DNA from: an uncultured Muribaculaceae bacterium
GTDB lineage: Bacteria; Bacteroidota; Bacteroidia; Bacteroidales; Muribaculaceae
DNA: 43,110 nucleotides
Assembly: GCA_910577465.1 (NCBI GenBank)
Contig: CAJTMM010000024.1
Coordinates: 1 to 43,110, forward strand
Reading direction: 5' to 3'
The notes under the pieces are model-generated. The model saw only the letters and a program-made list of their open reading frames with translations. It searched no databases and was not told the DNA's origin. Of the stretch, positions 15,930 to 25,071 are shown in pieces. Both the position numbers and the translations under genes were made by a program. Within the stretch, counting starts at the first letter, position 1. The number at the start of each line of letters is the position of its first letter.

Positions 15930-17255
15930 TTACAATTGAGTGGGGTTCTCCGCGCGAATCTCTTCGGGGAGTACTTCAATCTCATTTTTGATGTCCTTTT
16001 TCTTGCTTCCGGTACGTACCGCAAAACGGCTTACACTGAGCATTATGCCAAAAGCCACTGATGTTACGAGTATGGAGCTGCCGCCTTTGGATATGAGTGG
16101 CAGCGGTTGTCCAGATACCGGAATCACCCCCGTTACGATACAAATATGGAACAATGCCTGAAATACGATGGTAAGTGCCATGCCTATGACGAGCAGTGCG
16201 GGGAATGCACGCGAACATCGCGAGGCTATGGCGCTGGCGCGTGCCAATAGCCAAAGGTAGAGTATGAGCACGAACAAACCACCGGCAAGTCCGAGCTCCT
16301 CCACTATTATAGAGTATATATAATCGGTGAAGGCGAGTGGCAGTCGTGATGTCTCACGGGAATTTCCAGGTCCTACGCCTATGCCGCCGCTATTTGCCTG
16401 TGCTATGTAGCCGAGCATTTCCTGACGGTTTTCGGAGTTTATCTCCTCTTCGTATTTGGGTTGTCCTGTGCCGATGTAGTTGGAAATGCGTTTTTGCCAT
16501 GTGCCTTGGCGGGCAGAACGGGGGGCGTCGACTTGTTCAGTTTGTTCCGCTGATGTATGGCGTAAATTGGTAAAGATTAAATACCCTCCGAAAAAAGCTC
16601 CATACACGAAAAGCACTACCATCAGTTTTTTCACACCTATTCCGCCTATAATCATCATGGAGAAGCTGATGCACATGAGCAGGATGGTGTTTGTGAGACC
16701 CTGCGGCGCAAGCATACCGCCGAATAGCAATATGATACCGGCAGCCCATGAGACTCCCTTTCTGGTAACCCCTCCGCCTTTAATCTGGCATTGGGACATT
16801 ATGAGCGCCACTACGGCAGCTGCTGATAATTTCAGAAATTCCGACGGCTGTATGGATATGAATACAAGTCTGAAACTGCGTCGTGCCCCATTGATGTATT
16901 CTCCCCAAAAGGTGGTATAAAGCATCATTACTACACTTAAAATCGCGAATATGGGTATCCATAACAGCAGTTTGCGGTAGTGTGTACGCTGGAGTAAATA
17001 AATCAGTCCAAAGCCGGCAAACAGCATGGATGCATGTCGTATGATGGTACCGTAAACCCCCATCCCGGCAGATGTAACTTCGCGTGACGATGCACTGTAA
17101 AGTTCAATCACGGAGATGAAACAAAGGAATATGTATATACCCCAAAGGTGTTTGTCGCCTTTTGCCACAGGTGCCAGCTTGCTTGCTTCCACATCCGGCA
17201 ATATCGTCGATTTCGCGGCCATAGAAGCCGTAGGGGTGATTGCGGGTTCTTCCAT
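15930..17255 (-). CDS. ftsW: Septal peptidoglycan polymerase FtsW (SEDS family)
   Basis: Multi-pass SEDS glycosyltransferase polymerising lipid II at the septum, paired with FtsI. Around ten hydrophobic segments are visible after an N-terminal cytosolic region of about 35 residues. SEDS signatures include INGARRSFRL with QPSEFLKL in the middle, and PVSGQPLPLISKGGSSILV near the C-terminus, a pattern diagnostic for FtsW/RodA. The cluster position separates it from RodA. The large periplasmic loop is long here and has an Arg/Glu/Gln-rich segment (about 235-275). Length 441 aa is slightly above average, mainly from this loop and the N-terminus. Confidence 0.97.
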   Translation of the reverse strand: MEEPAITPTASMAAKSTILPDVEASKLAPVAKGDKHLWGIYIFLCFISVIELYSASSREVTSAGMGVYGTIIRHASMLFAGFGLIYLLQRTHYRKLLLWIPIFAILSVVMMLYTTFWGEYINGARRSFRLVFISIQPSEFLKLSAAAVVALIMSQCQIKGGGVTRKGVSWAAGIILLFGGMLAPQGLTNTILLMCISFSMMIIGGIGVKKLMVVLFVYGAFFGGYLIFTNLRHTSAEQTEQVDAPRSARQGTWQKRISNYIGTGQPKYEEEINSENRQEMLGYIAQANSGGIGVGPGNSRETSRLPLAFTDYIYSIIVEELGLAGGLFVLILYLWLLARASAIASRCSRAFPALLVIGMALTIVFQALFHICIVTGVIPVSGQPLPLISKGGSSILVTSVAFGIMLSVSRFAVRTGSKKKDIKNEIEVLPEEIRAENPTQL

Positions 17256-17281
17256 ATCGGTGGAGAGTGTAGTTTAATCGG

Positions 17282-18643
17282 TTACTGACGTAGTTTTCTT
17301 ACTGCTTCCTTGAACAGCTTGCCGCGTTCCTCGTAGGAGTGGAACAGGTCGAAGCTTGCGCAGCATGGCGAAAGGAGCACAATGTCCCCGTCGGAGGCAG
17401 CTTCAGCACATGCTTTTACCGCTTCGTCAAGTGAGTGAGTGTCGACAATCTGCGGAACCTTTCCGGCGAAGAAATCGAGGAGCTTGGAGTTGTCCTTGCC
17501 CATGCACACGATGGTCTTTACCTTTTGTTCCACAAGAGGGGCAATCTCGCTGTAATCATTGCCTTTGTCTTTACCACCAAGGATTAATACCACATTTGGT
17601 TTATCCGCTGCCGGCATGCTTTCGAGGGCATACCAACAGGAGTTGACGTTGGTTGCCTTGGAATCATTGATGTATCGAACGCCGTTGATGTCGGCAACGA
17701 ATTCAAGGCGATGTTCTACACCTTCGAAATCGCTCAAAGCATTGCGTATGTCGTCCTTTTTGATGTTGAGCAGACACGCCGACAGTGCGGCAGCCATGGA
17801 GTTGTAGAGGTTGTGCAATCCATTGAGCGACAGGTCGGCGCGTGGCATGCGCAGTGAAGTGTCGGGGGTGTATATGACAAGTTCGTCATCGTCGTCGACG
17901 TATGCCCGGGTATCACGCTCTACATGTTCGGCAAACGGATACATCCGGGCTTCTGTGGTGACCTGGCGCAACTGGGATTGTATGACGGGGTCGTCCTGCC
18001 AGAATATGAATGCATCCTCGGTGGTGAGGTTGTTGAGTATGCGGAACTTGGCGTTTACATAGTTCTGCATCTTATAGTCGTAACGGTCGAGGTGGTCGGG
18101 AGTGATGTTTAACATCACGGCTACATTGGCTTTGAACCGGTACATATTCTCCAGCTGGAAACTCGACAGTTCGATTACGTAAACGTCGTGCTGTTCACGC
18201 GCCACCTGTAGCGCAAGGCTGCGACCCACATTGCCGGCGAGTCCAACATTGAGCCCGGCATTTTTCAGGATATGGTAGGTGAGCATTGTGGTCGTGGTCT
18301 TGCCGTTGCTACCTGTTATGCACACCATCTTGGCATCGGTGTATCGTCCGGCGAACTCTATTTCGGATATGACCGGAATACCGCGCTCCACGATTGCCTT
18401 TATTATAGGTACGGTGGGAGGAATGCCGGGGCTTTTCACCACTTCGTCGGCATCGAGTATTCGTTGCATGGTGTGCTGACCCTGTTCCCATTCTATATTT
18501 TCAGCATCGAGTATGGCACTGTAGTGCGGAGATATAGTACCCATATCGGAAAGGAATACATCCATCCCCTTATCCTTGGCGAGAATAGCGGCACCTACGC
18601 CACTTTCGCCCCCACCGAGCACCACGAGTTTTTTCTTTTCCAT
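17282..18643 (-). CDS. murD: UDP-MurNAc-L-Ala--D-Glu ligase MurD
   Basis: Cytosolic ATP-dependent ligase adding D-glutamate to UDP-MurNAc-L-Ala. The N-terminal Rossmann motif LGGGESGVGAA, ATP loop GSNGKTTTT, the metal/ATP segment NITPDHLDRY, and the C-terminal NDSKATN motif are all present. NDSKATN is typical of MurD rather than MurC or MurE. The C-terminal GGKDKGNDY and LSPCCASFDLFHSYEERG motifs also match MurD. At 453 aa it is full length. It starts 9 bp after the mraY stop. Confidence 0.98.
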   Translation of the reverse strand: MEKKKLVVLGGGESGVGAAILAKDKGMDVFLSDMGTISPHYSAILDAENIEWEQGQHTMQRILDADEVVKSPGIPPTVPIIKAIVERGIPVISEIEFAGRYTDAKMVCITGSNGKTTTTMLTYHILKNAGLNVGLAGNVGRSLALQVAREQHDVYVIELSSFQLENMYRFKANVAVMLNITPDHLDRYDYKMQNYVNAKFRILNNLTTEDAFIFWQDDPVIQSQLRQVTTEARMYPFAEHVERDTRAYVDDDDELVIYTPDTSLRMPRADLSLNGLHNLYNSMAAALSACLLNIKKDDIRNALSDFEGVEHRLEFVADINGVRYINDSKATNVNSCWYALESMPAADKPNVVLILGGKDKGNDYSEIAPLVEQKVKTIVCMGKDNSKLLDFFAGKVPQIVDTHSLDEAVKACAEAASDGDIVLLSPCCASFDLFHSYEERGKLFKEAVRKLRQ

Positions 18644-18652
18644 ATTAAGAGA

Positions 18653-19915
18653 TTAGCGAATTTTCAATGTTACGAATGTGATGGCTGCGAGCAGTATGCC
18701 TACAATCCAAAAGCGTGTCACGATTTTCGATTCCGGGATGGCGCGTAACGGAGCTTGCAGCAGTGCGTCGATACCGCTGTTGCCCGGTTTCTGAAAATGG
18801 TGGTGCAGAGGTGTCATCTTGAATATACGCCGTCCGGCACCGTATTTGCGTTTGGTATATTTGAAGTAGGTAACCTGTATTAGTACCGAGAGGTCTTCAA
18901 TGAAGAAGATGGCACACAATATGGGTATAAGCAGCTCTTTTCGTATCAGAATGGCGAATACTGCGATTATGCCGCCTATGGTAAGGCTGCCCGTATCGCC
19001 CATGAACACCTGTGCCGGATAGGCATTGTACCATAGGAATCCTATCAGAGCACCGATGAAGGCTGCCATAAATACCACCAGCTCGGAACTTTCGGGTATG
19101 TACATGATGTTGAGGTAAGAGGAGTAGCCTATGTGACCACCGAGATATGCCATGATGGCGAGTGCCACACATATTATTGCCGAGGTACCGGTGCATAATC
19201 CATCGAGTCCGTCGGTGAGGTTGGCGCCATTGGATGTGGCGGCTATTACGAATATGGTCACGAGCACGAACACAATCCATCCGCCGAGAACGGCATCCTT
19301 GCCCATCCAGCGAGTGAGGTAGGAGTAATCGAAGTTGTTGTTTTTTACAAACGGTATGGTGGTCTGCGTGCTTTTTACGTTTTCGGCTTTGTAGGTTATC
19401 ACGACTTCAGTCTCGTCTTCATTGACTACCTCCACGTTCTCGCGCATGGTGATGTCGGGGCTGAACCACATGGTCAAGCCCACAATCAGTCCGAGTCCCA
19501 CCTGACCTACAATCTTGAAGATGCCTTTCATGCCATCTTTGTTGTGGCGTTTCATCTTCAGATAGTCATCGAGGAAACCTAATGTGCCGAGCCAAATGGT
19601 GGCTACCACCATCAGCTGCATGTACACATTGCTGAGGTCGCCAAGCAGCAGGCATGGAACCAATACCGAAAGGATTATTATGACACCGCCCATGGTGGGT
19701 GTGCCTTTCTTTTCGAGCTGTCCTTGTAGTCCGAGGTCGCGTACTATCTCTCCTACCTGCATCAACTGCAGGCGGTCGATGATTTTGCGGCCGAATACCA
19801 ATGCGATGAACAGCGATAACATCAGTGCCGCGCCGGAACGGAATGTAATGTAGTCCATGAGCCTCGCGCCCGGGACTCCGGCTTCGTTGAGATATTCAAA
19901 CAGATAATAAAGCAT
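18653..19915 (-). CDS. mraY: Phospho-MurNAc-pentapeptide transferase MraY (lipid I synthase)
   Basis: Polytopic inner-membrane enzyme moving phospho-MurNAc-pentapeptide onto undecaprenyl phosphate. Catalytic and metal motifs are present: FLDDY (D116-D117), NLTDGLDGL (D235, D238), MGDTGS (D307) and the HHH motif (371-373). Two insertions lengthen it to 420 aa compared with about 360 in E. coli. One is a charged region of about 45 residues at 155-205 between membrane segments, with many Glu/Val/Thr. The other is about 14 residues (377-391) between HHHFQK and the conserved ESKIVTRFW. Neither touches a catalytic motif. It starts 25 bp after murE. Confidence 0.98.
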   Translation of the reverse strand: MLYYLFEYLNEAGVPGARLMDYITFRSGAALMLSLFIALVFGRKIIDRLQLMQVGEIVRDLGLQGQLEKKGTPTMGGVIIILSVLVPCLLLGDLSNVYMQLMVVATIWLGTLGFLDDYLKMKRHNKDGMKGIFKIVGQVGLGLIVGLTMWFSPDITMRENVEVVNEDETEVVITYKAENVKSTQTTIPFVKNNNFDYSYLTRWMGKDAVLGGWIVFVLVTIFVIAATSNGANLTDGLDGLCTGTSAIICVALAIMAYLGGHIGYSSYLNIMYIPESSELVVFMAAFIGALIGFLWYNAYPAQVFMGDTGSLTIGGIIAVFAILIRKELLIPILCAIFFIEDLSVLIQVTYFKYTKRKYGAGRRIFKMTPLHHHFQKPGNSGIDALLQAPLRAIPESKIVTRFWIVGILLAAITFVTLKIR

Positions 19916-19940
19916 AGCGATTTATGCGTGGTTTATGCGT

Positions 19941-21401
19941 TTAATGTTGCTGATTCAATACTTCACGTACCACTTCGCGGTCGTCGAAATGGTGCTTCAC
20001 ACCTTTGATTTCCTGATAGTCCTCATGTCCTTTTCCGGCTATGAGCACCACATCGCCCGGATGAGCCAGTGCCACAGCGGTGCGTATGGCTTCGCGTCGG
20101 TCGGCGATGCTGAGTGTGCGTGTGCGCGCTTCATCGTCGAGTCCGGCTTCCATGTCTTTGAGAATATCGAGCGGATCCTCGTCGCGGGGATTGTCGGATG
20201 TGAGGATAAGCCGTTCGCTTCGGGATGCAGCCTCTTTTGCCATGATGGGACGTTTGCCTTTGTCACGGTTGCCACCGGCTCCCACCACTGTGAGAATGGC
20301 ACCTTTGTTACCTACCACATCACGTATGGCTGTGAGTACGTTGACCACAGCATCGGGAGTGTGTGCGTAATCTACTATGGCTGTTATACCGGAGGGGCTG
20401 CGGAATGTCTGGAAACGTCCTGCAACCGGAACCAGACGGCTCATTGCCACCAATATATCATCAGTGTTCCATCCAAGCAGTGTCGATGCACCGAATACGG
20501 CTGTAAGGTTGTAGGCATTGAAGCGACCTGTGAACAAGACTTCCACTTCGCTGCCGTTGAATGACATAAGAGTACCATCAAGACGGCTTTCTATCACGCG
20601 GCCCATGAAATCGGCATGCTGGCGCAGCGAATAGGTGTATTTGCGTGCCATAGTGTTCTGTAGCATTACCTGCCCATTCTTGTCATCAAGATTGGTGAGT
20701 GCGAAACTGTCTTTGGGGAGATTGTCGAAGAACGATTTTTTTGCCGCGAGGTAAGCTTCTACCGTCTTGTGGTAGTCCATGTGGTCGCGGGTGAGGTTGC
20801 TGAACACACCTCCGGTGAAATGCAATCCTGCAATTCGGTGTTGATGCGCGGCGTGTGAACTGACCTCCATGGCTGCGTAGGTACATCCCGCCACTACCAT
20901 GCGGTGCAGAAGCTCGTTGAGTGTGAGCGGGTCGGGAGTAGTTTGGTTGGTAGGTACGGCTTCGTCGTCGATGTAGTTGCAAACTGTAGAGAGCAGTCCT
21001 GCCTTATATCCCATCAGTCGAGCCATCTCATAAATGAGTGTGGCTGTGGTTGTTTTGCCGTTGGTGCCGGTCACGCCCACTAATTTCAGCTTGCGTGAGG
21101 GATTGCCCCACCATTGCGATGCGAGATATCCCAGGGCAATGGCGCTGTTGGCTACCCGGATGTATGTTACGTTTGATTCAAGACGTTCAGGCAATTCTTC
21201 GCACACAATGGCTGCCGCCCCGGCAAGAGTGACGAGCGGTATGAATTTGTGGCCGTCGACGTTGTATCCCCGGACTGCCACAAATAGCGAGCCAAGTTTA
21301 ATCTTTCGCGAGTCGCACTCGAGCGAGGTTATTTCTTTGTTCTCGCTCCCTATAATCTCTTCAACCATTATGGCCGAAAGCAAGTCAGACAATGATTTCA
21401 T
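19941..21401 (-). CDS. murE: UDP-MurNAc-tripeptide synthetase MurE (meso-DAP type)
   Basis: Cytosolic ligase adding the third stem-peptide residue. It has the N-terminal DSRxxxxGxLFVAxxG pattern, ATP loop TGTNGKTTT (111-119), the TTPDPLxL segment, and DYAHTPDA (344-351). The specificity loop reads DNPR (403-406), the signature of enzymes that add meso-diaminopimelate instead of lysine. This predicts A1-gamma peptidoglycan, as in other Bacteroidetes. The 486 aa are normal. Its ATG is 39 bp downstream of the ftsI stop. Confidence 0.97.
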   Translation of the reverse strand: MKSLSDLLSAIMVEEIIGSENKEITSLECDSRKIKLGSLFVAVRGYNVDGHKFIPLVTLAGAAAIVCEELPERLESNVTYIRVANSAIALGYLASQWWGNPSRKLKLVGVTGTNGKTTTATLIYEMARLMGYKAGLLSTVCNYIDDEAVPTNQTTPDPLTLNELLHRMVVAGCTYAAMEVSSHAAHQHRIAGLHFTGGVFSNLTRDHMDYHKTVEAYLAAKKSFFDNLPKDSFALTNLDDKNGQVMLQNTMARKYTYSLRQHADFMGRVIESRLDGTLMSFNGSEVEVLFTGRFNAYNLTAVFGASTLLGWNTDDILVAMSRLVPVAGRFQTFRSPSGITAIVDYAHTPDAVVNVLTAIRDVVGNKGAILTVVGAGGNRDKGKRPIMAKEAASRSERLILTSDNPRDEDPLDILKDMEAGLDDEARTRTLSIADRREAIRTAVALAHPGDVVLIAGKGHEDYQEIKGVKHHFDDREVVREVLNQQH

Positions 21402-21440
21402 GTGCGTGTGGTATATGATGTTTTTTATATGTTCGTTTGT

Positions 21441-23528
21441 TTATTCACGTAGGGTTAGTGTCACTGTTTGTCCGCGTTTGAGCGGTGTTCCCGGTGCCGG
21501 CTTCTGTCCGCACACGTATCCCGCCCCATGGAACTGTACATTGTACCCGGCATTCTCAAGGCTACATAACGCGTCGCGCAATCCTAAACCGGTGACATCA
21601 GGTACGCCTGATGTGGTTTTTGCAGGGTGGGCAAGTACGGCTTTTGAGTTACCTAATCCGAGATGTTGCATAATCTTGCCGTTGCGTGAGCGGTCAATGG
21701 CTGCGTACATCGTGGGGTGTGGAGCACGTTGTTCGCCGGGCGATGCCTTATAGTCGGAACTATTGTCGAGCAGACCACGGGAAAACAAGCTCTCGGCGAT
21801 ATTCTTTAGTACTTCCCCGCTGGTGGAAGCCGCTCCACGTGCATTCTCCTTAGGATTGCTTGTAAGTACTATGCATGAATATTTCGGTTTGTCGGCAGGG
21901 AAGAATCCGCAGAAGGCAAGGCGTTTTTTTGATAGATTGTACCTGCCGTTCTCAATCATGTAAGCGGTTCCGGTTTTTCCGGCTATCTCGACTTTCTCGC
22001 TTCTTAGGCGGCGTGCGGTACCGTGGTCGCCCCACACAACGGATTTGAGCATGGAACGCATCTTGGCGGCATTGGATTCAGAGCATACTCGGTCGCGGAT
22101 ATATGTCACCGGCAGTATGGTGTCAATGCCGTTTCCCTCTATTCCATACATCAACCGGGGACGTACATATCGTCCGCCGTTGGCAATGGCATTGTAGATG
22201 GATAGTGTATAGATGGGAGGTATTTCCGTGGCGTATCCGTAGCACTGGCGTGATAGGGCTATGCGTCCGGTGGTATTATTAGGCAGGCTGTCGATGCGCG
22301 GGCGAAGTTCACCGGCTATGCCTGTATGCATGGGCTCGAGAAATCCGATGCTTTTCAGCCGGGAATAGAACGCGCCGGGATTAGCACCGTATTTGCGTGT
22401 GATGATTTTTGTCATGCCTATGTTGGATGAGCGTTCGATGACCTCGCGTACGGGCATCGCTCCCACGCCGTGGGAATCGGTGATAGGTTTCCCACCGGCG
22501 TAAGCAAAGGATTTGCCTGTGGTGATGACTTCATTGATGTTGTTGACTATTCCATCTTCCAAGGCTATCATCATGGATATGGTCTTGACTACCGAGCCGG
22601 GTTCATAACCGAGTACCGCACGGTTCATGCTTTCGATAAATCCCTGTCCGGGAATGGGACTCTTCTCAAGGTTGGATATTGCCTTGATGTCACCTGACGC
22701 TACCTCCATCAGTACTGCCACTCCCCAGTCGGCATTGCAGTATTCGAGTACTTTGTTAAGCTCGTTTTCAACAATGTCCTGCATCTTTATGTCAATGGTG
22801 GTGCGCACATTGTATCCGTTGAGTGGAGGGATATCGGTCCAGTTGACTATGGCTTTTGTGAGAGGGACTTTCTTAGCCACACCGGGTTTTCCGTACAGAA
22901 GTGAGTCGAGTGCTTTCTCAAGTCCATATATGCCGTGGATGCAGGAGTTTTCTTTGGTCATACCCACTGCACCGATGCTACGTCGTGCCATGGCACCGTA
23001 GGGGCGTACGCGTGCGAGCTCTGACTCCACCTTCAATCCGGTGTAGCGACGTTTGCGTTTGAAGAACGGGAATGTACACAGTAGACGGCTCTCTTCATGG
23101 GATATGCCTTTGATGACGGGGTAAGACCGTGAGCGTGCGGAATCGGGAGTGGCAAGTGGCTTTTCGAGGTGCTCGCGCCATTGTTTGGCGTTGCGTTGCG
23201 GGAAATACACCGCCATGCTGTCGGCTATGCTGTCGATGGCAGCGCGGTAGGCTTTTTCGTCGAATTTAGGGCAACGGAAGTCGATGCGTGGCGTGTAGAT
23301 ACGTAGATTGGTGGCAAGAATGCTGCCGTCGGAGGCGAGTATATTACCGCGTACCGGAGGTATGGTGTCGATGCGCGACAGCTCTTTCATTGCCTTTTCA
23401 TTCCATTTGTCGGCTGAGATGATAGTGTTGTCAATCAGCTTATAGGTGATTCGTGCCGATACAATCAATATCATCAGCACTATGAATCCGTATCGGAACA
23501 GTATGTTACGGCGGTTTTCCTTTTTCAT
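21441..23528 (-). CDS. ftsI: Septal transpeptidase FtsI (PBP3) with C-terminal PASTA domain
   Basis: Class B penicillin-binding protein cross-linking septal peptidoglycan, partner of FtsW. One N-terminal TM segment (about 12-31) precedes the dimerisation domain with PPVRGNILASDG (57-68). Active-site motifs are SVVK (S312, K315), SSN (367-369) and KTG (518-520). The last 60 residues form one PASTA domain (VPDVTGLGLRDALCSLENAG, ending near 695), common in Bacteroidetes FtsI. SVVK replaces the more usual STFK around the nucleophile; the catalytic residues remain. Its start overlaps ftsL by 4 bp. Length 695 aa is normal for PASTA versions. Confidence 0.97.
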   Translation of the reverse strand: MKKENRRNILFRYGFIVLMILIVSARITYKLIDNTIISADKWNEKAMKELSRIDTIPPVRGNILASDGSILATNLRIYTPRIDFRCPKFDEKAYRAAIDSIADSMAVYFPQRNAKQWREHLEKPLATPDSARSRSYPVIKGISHEESRLLCTFPFFKRKRRYTGLKVESELARVRPYGAMARRSIGAVGMTKENSCIHGIYGLEKALDSLLYGKPGVAKKVPLTKAIVNWTDIPPLNGYNVRTTIDIKMQDIVENELNKVLEYCNADWGVAVLMEVASGDIKAISNLEKSPIPGQGFIESMNRAVLGYEPGSVVKTISMMIALEDGIVNNINEVITTGKSFAYAGGKPITDSHGVGAMPVREVIERSSNIGMTKIITRKYGANPGAFYSRLKSIGFLEPMHTGIAGELRPRIDSLPNNTTGRIALSRQCYGYATEIPPIYTLSIYNAIANGGRYVRPRLMYGIEGNGIDTILPVTYIRDRVCSESNAAKMRSMLKSVVWGDHGTARRLRSEKVEIAGKTGTAYMIENGRYNLSKKRLAFCGFFPADKPKYSCIVLTSNPKENARGAASTSGEVLKNIAESLFSRGLLDNSSDYKASPGEQRAPHPTMYAAIDRSRNGKIMQHLGLGNSKAVLAHPAKTTSGVPDVTGLGLRDALCSLENAGYNVQFHGAGYVCGQKPAPGTPLKRGQTVTLTLRE

Positions 23529-23884
23529 TTTTCGAGTGAGAGATTATACGGTGGGCATTCTTGTACGTGGAGGTTGAGATGGAGGGAGTCGACGAGTTCC
23601 TGCATTGCCGATTCGCGGATGCGCCCCATGTAGGCGCTACGTGCGCGTACACGTTCGGCATTGACCACTTCGAGTTCGCGTGTAAGGCGCTGAACTTCCT
23701 CCATCTTGGTCATGCATGTGTATTTCCCTGATATGAATGTGAGTATCATGAACATGATCGCAAGCAGAACCAGAAAGTTCCGTGCTATGAAATCGCTGGA
23801 TACGACCTGTCCGTACATCAGACGCCGTACTATGGAGCCTGATGTTTCCTGTCGGGTGGATTTGTCTTTTGTGTTAGTGGCCAT
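23525..23884 (-). CDS. ftsL: FtsL-like divisome protein
   Basis: Small bitopic protein expected to pair with FtsQ and support FtsWI activity. One TM segment (about 34-53) is followed by a short coiled coil with MEEVQRLTRELEVVNAERV. It matches the FtsL position and size in Bacteroidetes clusters, although FtsL sequences diverge strongly. The start is set at ATG 23884 (119 aa). An in-frame TTG at 23914 would extend it to 129 aa and almost touch the rsmH stop, but ATG gives a better N-terminus (MATNTKDKST). It overlaps ftsI by 4 bp (ATGA), indicating coupling. Confidence 0.8.
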   Translation of the reverse strand: MATNTKDKSTRQETSGSIVRRLMYGQVVSSDFIARNFLVLLAIMFMILTFISGKYTCMTKMEEVQRLTRELEVVNAERVRARSAYMGRIRESAMQELVDSLHLNLHVQECPPYNLSLEK

Positions 23885-23915
23885 ATTGCTTAATGATATC
23901 AAGGGAGTTTTCAAA

Positions 23916-24827
23916 TCATAATTTCACGGCGACCCTGAGTTTTGCACTGCGTGAGCGCGGATTGCGCTCTATTTCCTCGTCGGATGGTACGATGGGCTTG
24001 GATGTCAATACTTTGAACGGAGTGTTGATGGCTCCGAAGAAGTCTTTTTCGGCAGTTCCGCTGAAGTTGCCGGTTTTCATGAAGTTCTTCACCAACCGGT
24101 CCTCAAGGGAGTGATAGGTGATGATTGCCAACCGCCCTCCCGGTTTTAGGACTTGAAGCGCCTGTTGCAGAAATTGTTCAAGTGCCTGCATCTCGCCGTT
24201 GACCTCGATGCGTAATGCCTGAAATACCATGGCGAGTTCTTTTTTCTCTTTACGTGGCGAGATGTATTTTGCTACTGTATCGGATAGCTGTTGTACGGTC
24301 GTTACGGGTTGCCCCGCTTCGCGTGACTTGACGATGGCTGCTGCGATGCGGCGACCCTGTTTTAGCTCGCCATAAAGTGTGAATATGTCAGCTAATTGAT
24401 TTTCCGTATAGTTTTCGAGAATCCATGCGGCTGTGTGTTCGGCACGACGGTTCATGCGCATATCGAGTGTGGCATCGAACCGGAATGAGAATCCGCGTGT
24501 GCTGTCGTCGAAGTGATGAAACGAAACGCCAAGGTCGGCGAGAATACCATCGACACCATCGACTCCGTAGTAGCGCATGAAGTTCTTCAGAAATCTGAAG
24601 TTGCTGTAAACTATAGTGAAACGTTCGTCGGCTATGGCACGGCTCACGGCTTCGTCATCTTGGTCGAATGAGTAGAGGTGTCCTGACGTGTCGAGGTGTT
24701 CGAGGATGGCGCGTGAGTGTCCTCCGCCACCATAGGTTGCGTCGACGTATGTTCCGCCGGGATGTATGTCGAGTGCCTCGAGTGTCTCGTGGAGCAAAGC
24801 AGGTATGTGATACACGTTGTCGGTCAT
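23916..24827 (-). CDS. rsmH: 16S rRNA (cytosine1402-N4)-methyltransferase RsmH (MraW)
   Basis: SAM-dependent methyltransferase modifying C1402 in the 16S rRNA decoding region. The start HIPALLHETLEAL is the usual N-terminal substrate/SAM segment; the SAM loop follows in DATYGGGGHSRAIL (about 29-42). Other family motifs present are GILADLGVSFHHFDDSTRGFSFR, a helical insert with the AxWILENYTE segment, AMVFQALRIEVNGE, and the C-terminal ITYHSLEDRLVKNF. Length 303 aa is normal. It is the first gene of the dcw cluster. No mraZ precedes it; the next gene upstream is an FKBP gene, 244 bp away. Confidence 0.97.
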   Translation of the reverse strand: MTDNVYHIPALLHETLEALDIHPGGTYVDATYGGGGHSRAILEHLDTSGHLYSFDQDDEAVSRAIADERFTIVYSNFRFLKNFMRYYGVDGVDGILADLGVSFHHFDDSTRGFSFRFDATLDMRMNRRAEHTAAWILENYTENQLADIFTLYGELKQGRRIAAAIVKSREAGQPVTTVQQLSDTVAKYISPRKEKKELAMVFQALRIEVNGEMQALEQFLQQALQVLKPGGRLAIITYHSLEDRLVKNFMKTGNFSGTAEKDFFGAINTPFKVLTSKPIVPSDEEIERNPRSRSAKLRVAVKL

Positions 24828-24876
24828 TGTGACAAAGGCTTTTAAGGTGTAGTTGACGGAATATAATATACCGGTG

Positions 24877-24884
24877 TAAAGTTA
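24877..24884 (-). promoter_or_regulatory. Weak candidate -7 element for rsmH/dcw
   Basis: The minus strand reads TAACTTTA, one base off TAnnTTTG, about 50 bp before the rsmH start. No convincing -33 element is seen. The surrounding sequence (24838-24930) is AT-rich. It is the best match in the gap, but weak. Confidence 0.3.
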
Positions 24885-24990
24885 CTATATTTTACAATAA
24901 GTTTACATAATTAAACTGTTATTTTTTGGTGTTAAAATCGGAGAAGTTATCAACATTGAGGTAATGTATTGAGGTAATGGGGTGTTGTGA

Positions 24991-25048
24991 AGTGCGGCGC
25001 CGGCTTACATTGCATTTGCAAATGTAAACCGGCGCGGTGTGTCGCACT
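24991..25048. other. Long stable inverted repeat between FKBP and rsmH
   Basis: The inner arms GCGCCGG-C-TTACATT (24997-25011) and AATGTAA-A-CCGGCGC (25021-25035) pair with one mismatch around a 9-nt loop. Outer arms AGTGCG (24991-24996) and CGCACT (25043-25048) also pair, past a 7-nt bulge. Neither strand has a U-tract after the stem. It starts 24 nt after the FKBP stop. It could be a rho-independent-like stop lacking the T-run, an RNA 3'-end stabiliser, or a protein site. Confidence 0.6.
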
Positions 25049-25071
25049 AATGTGCGTGGATGTGTAATGTC

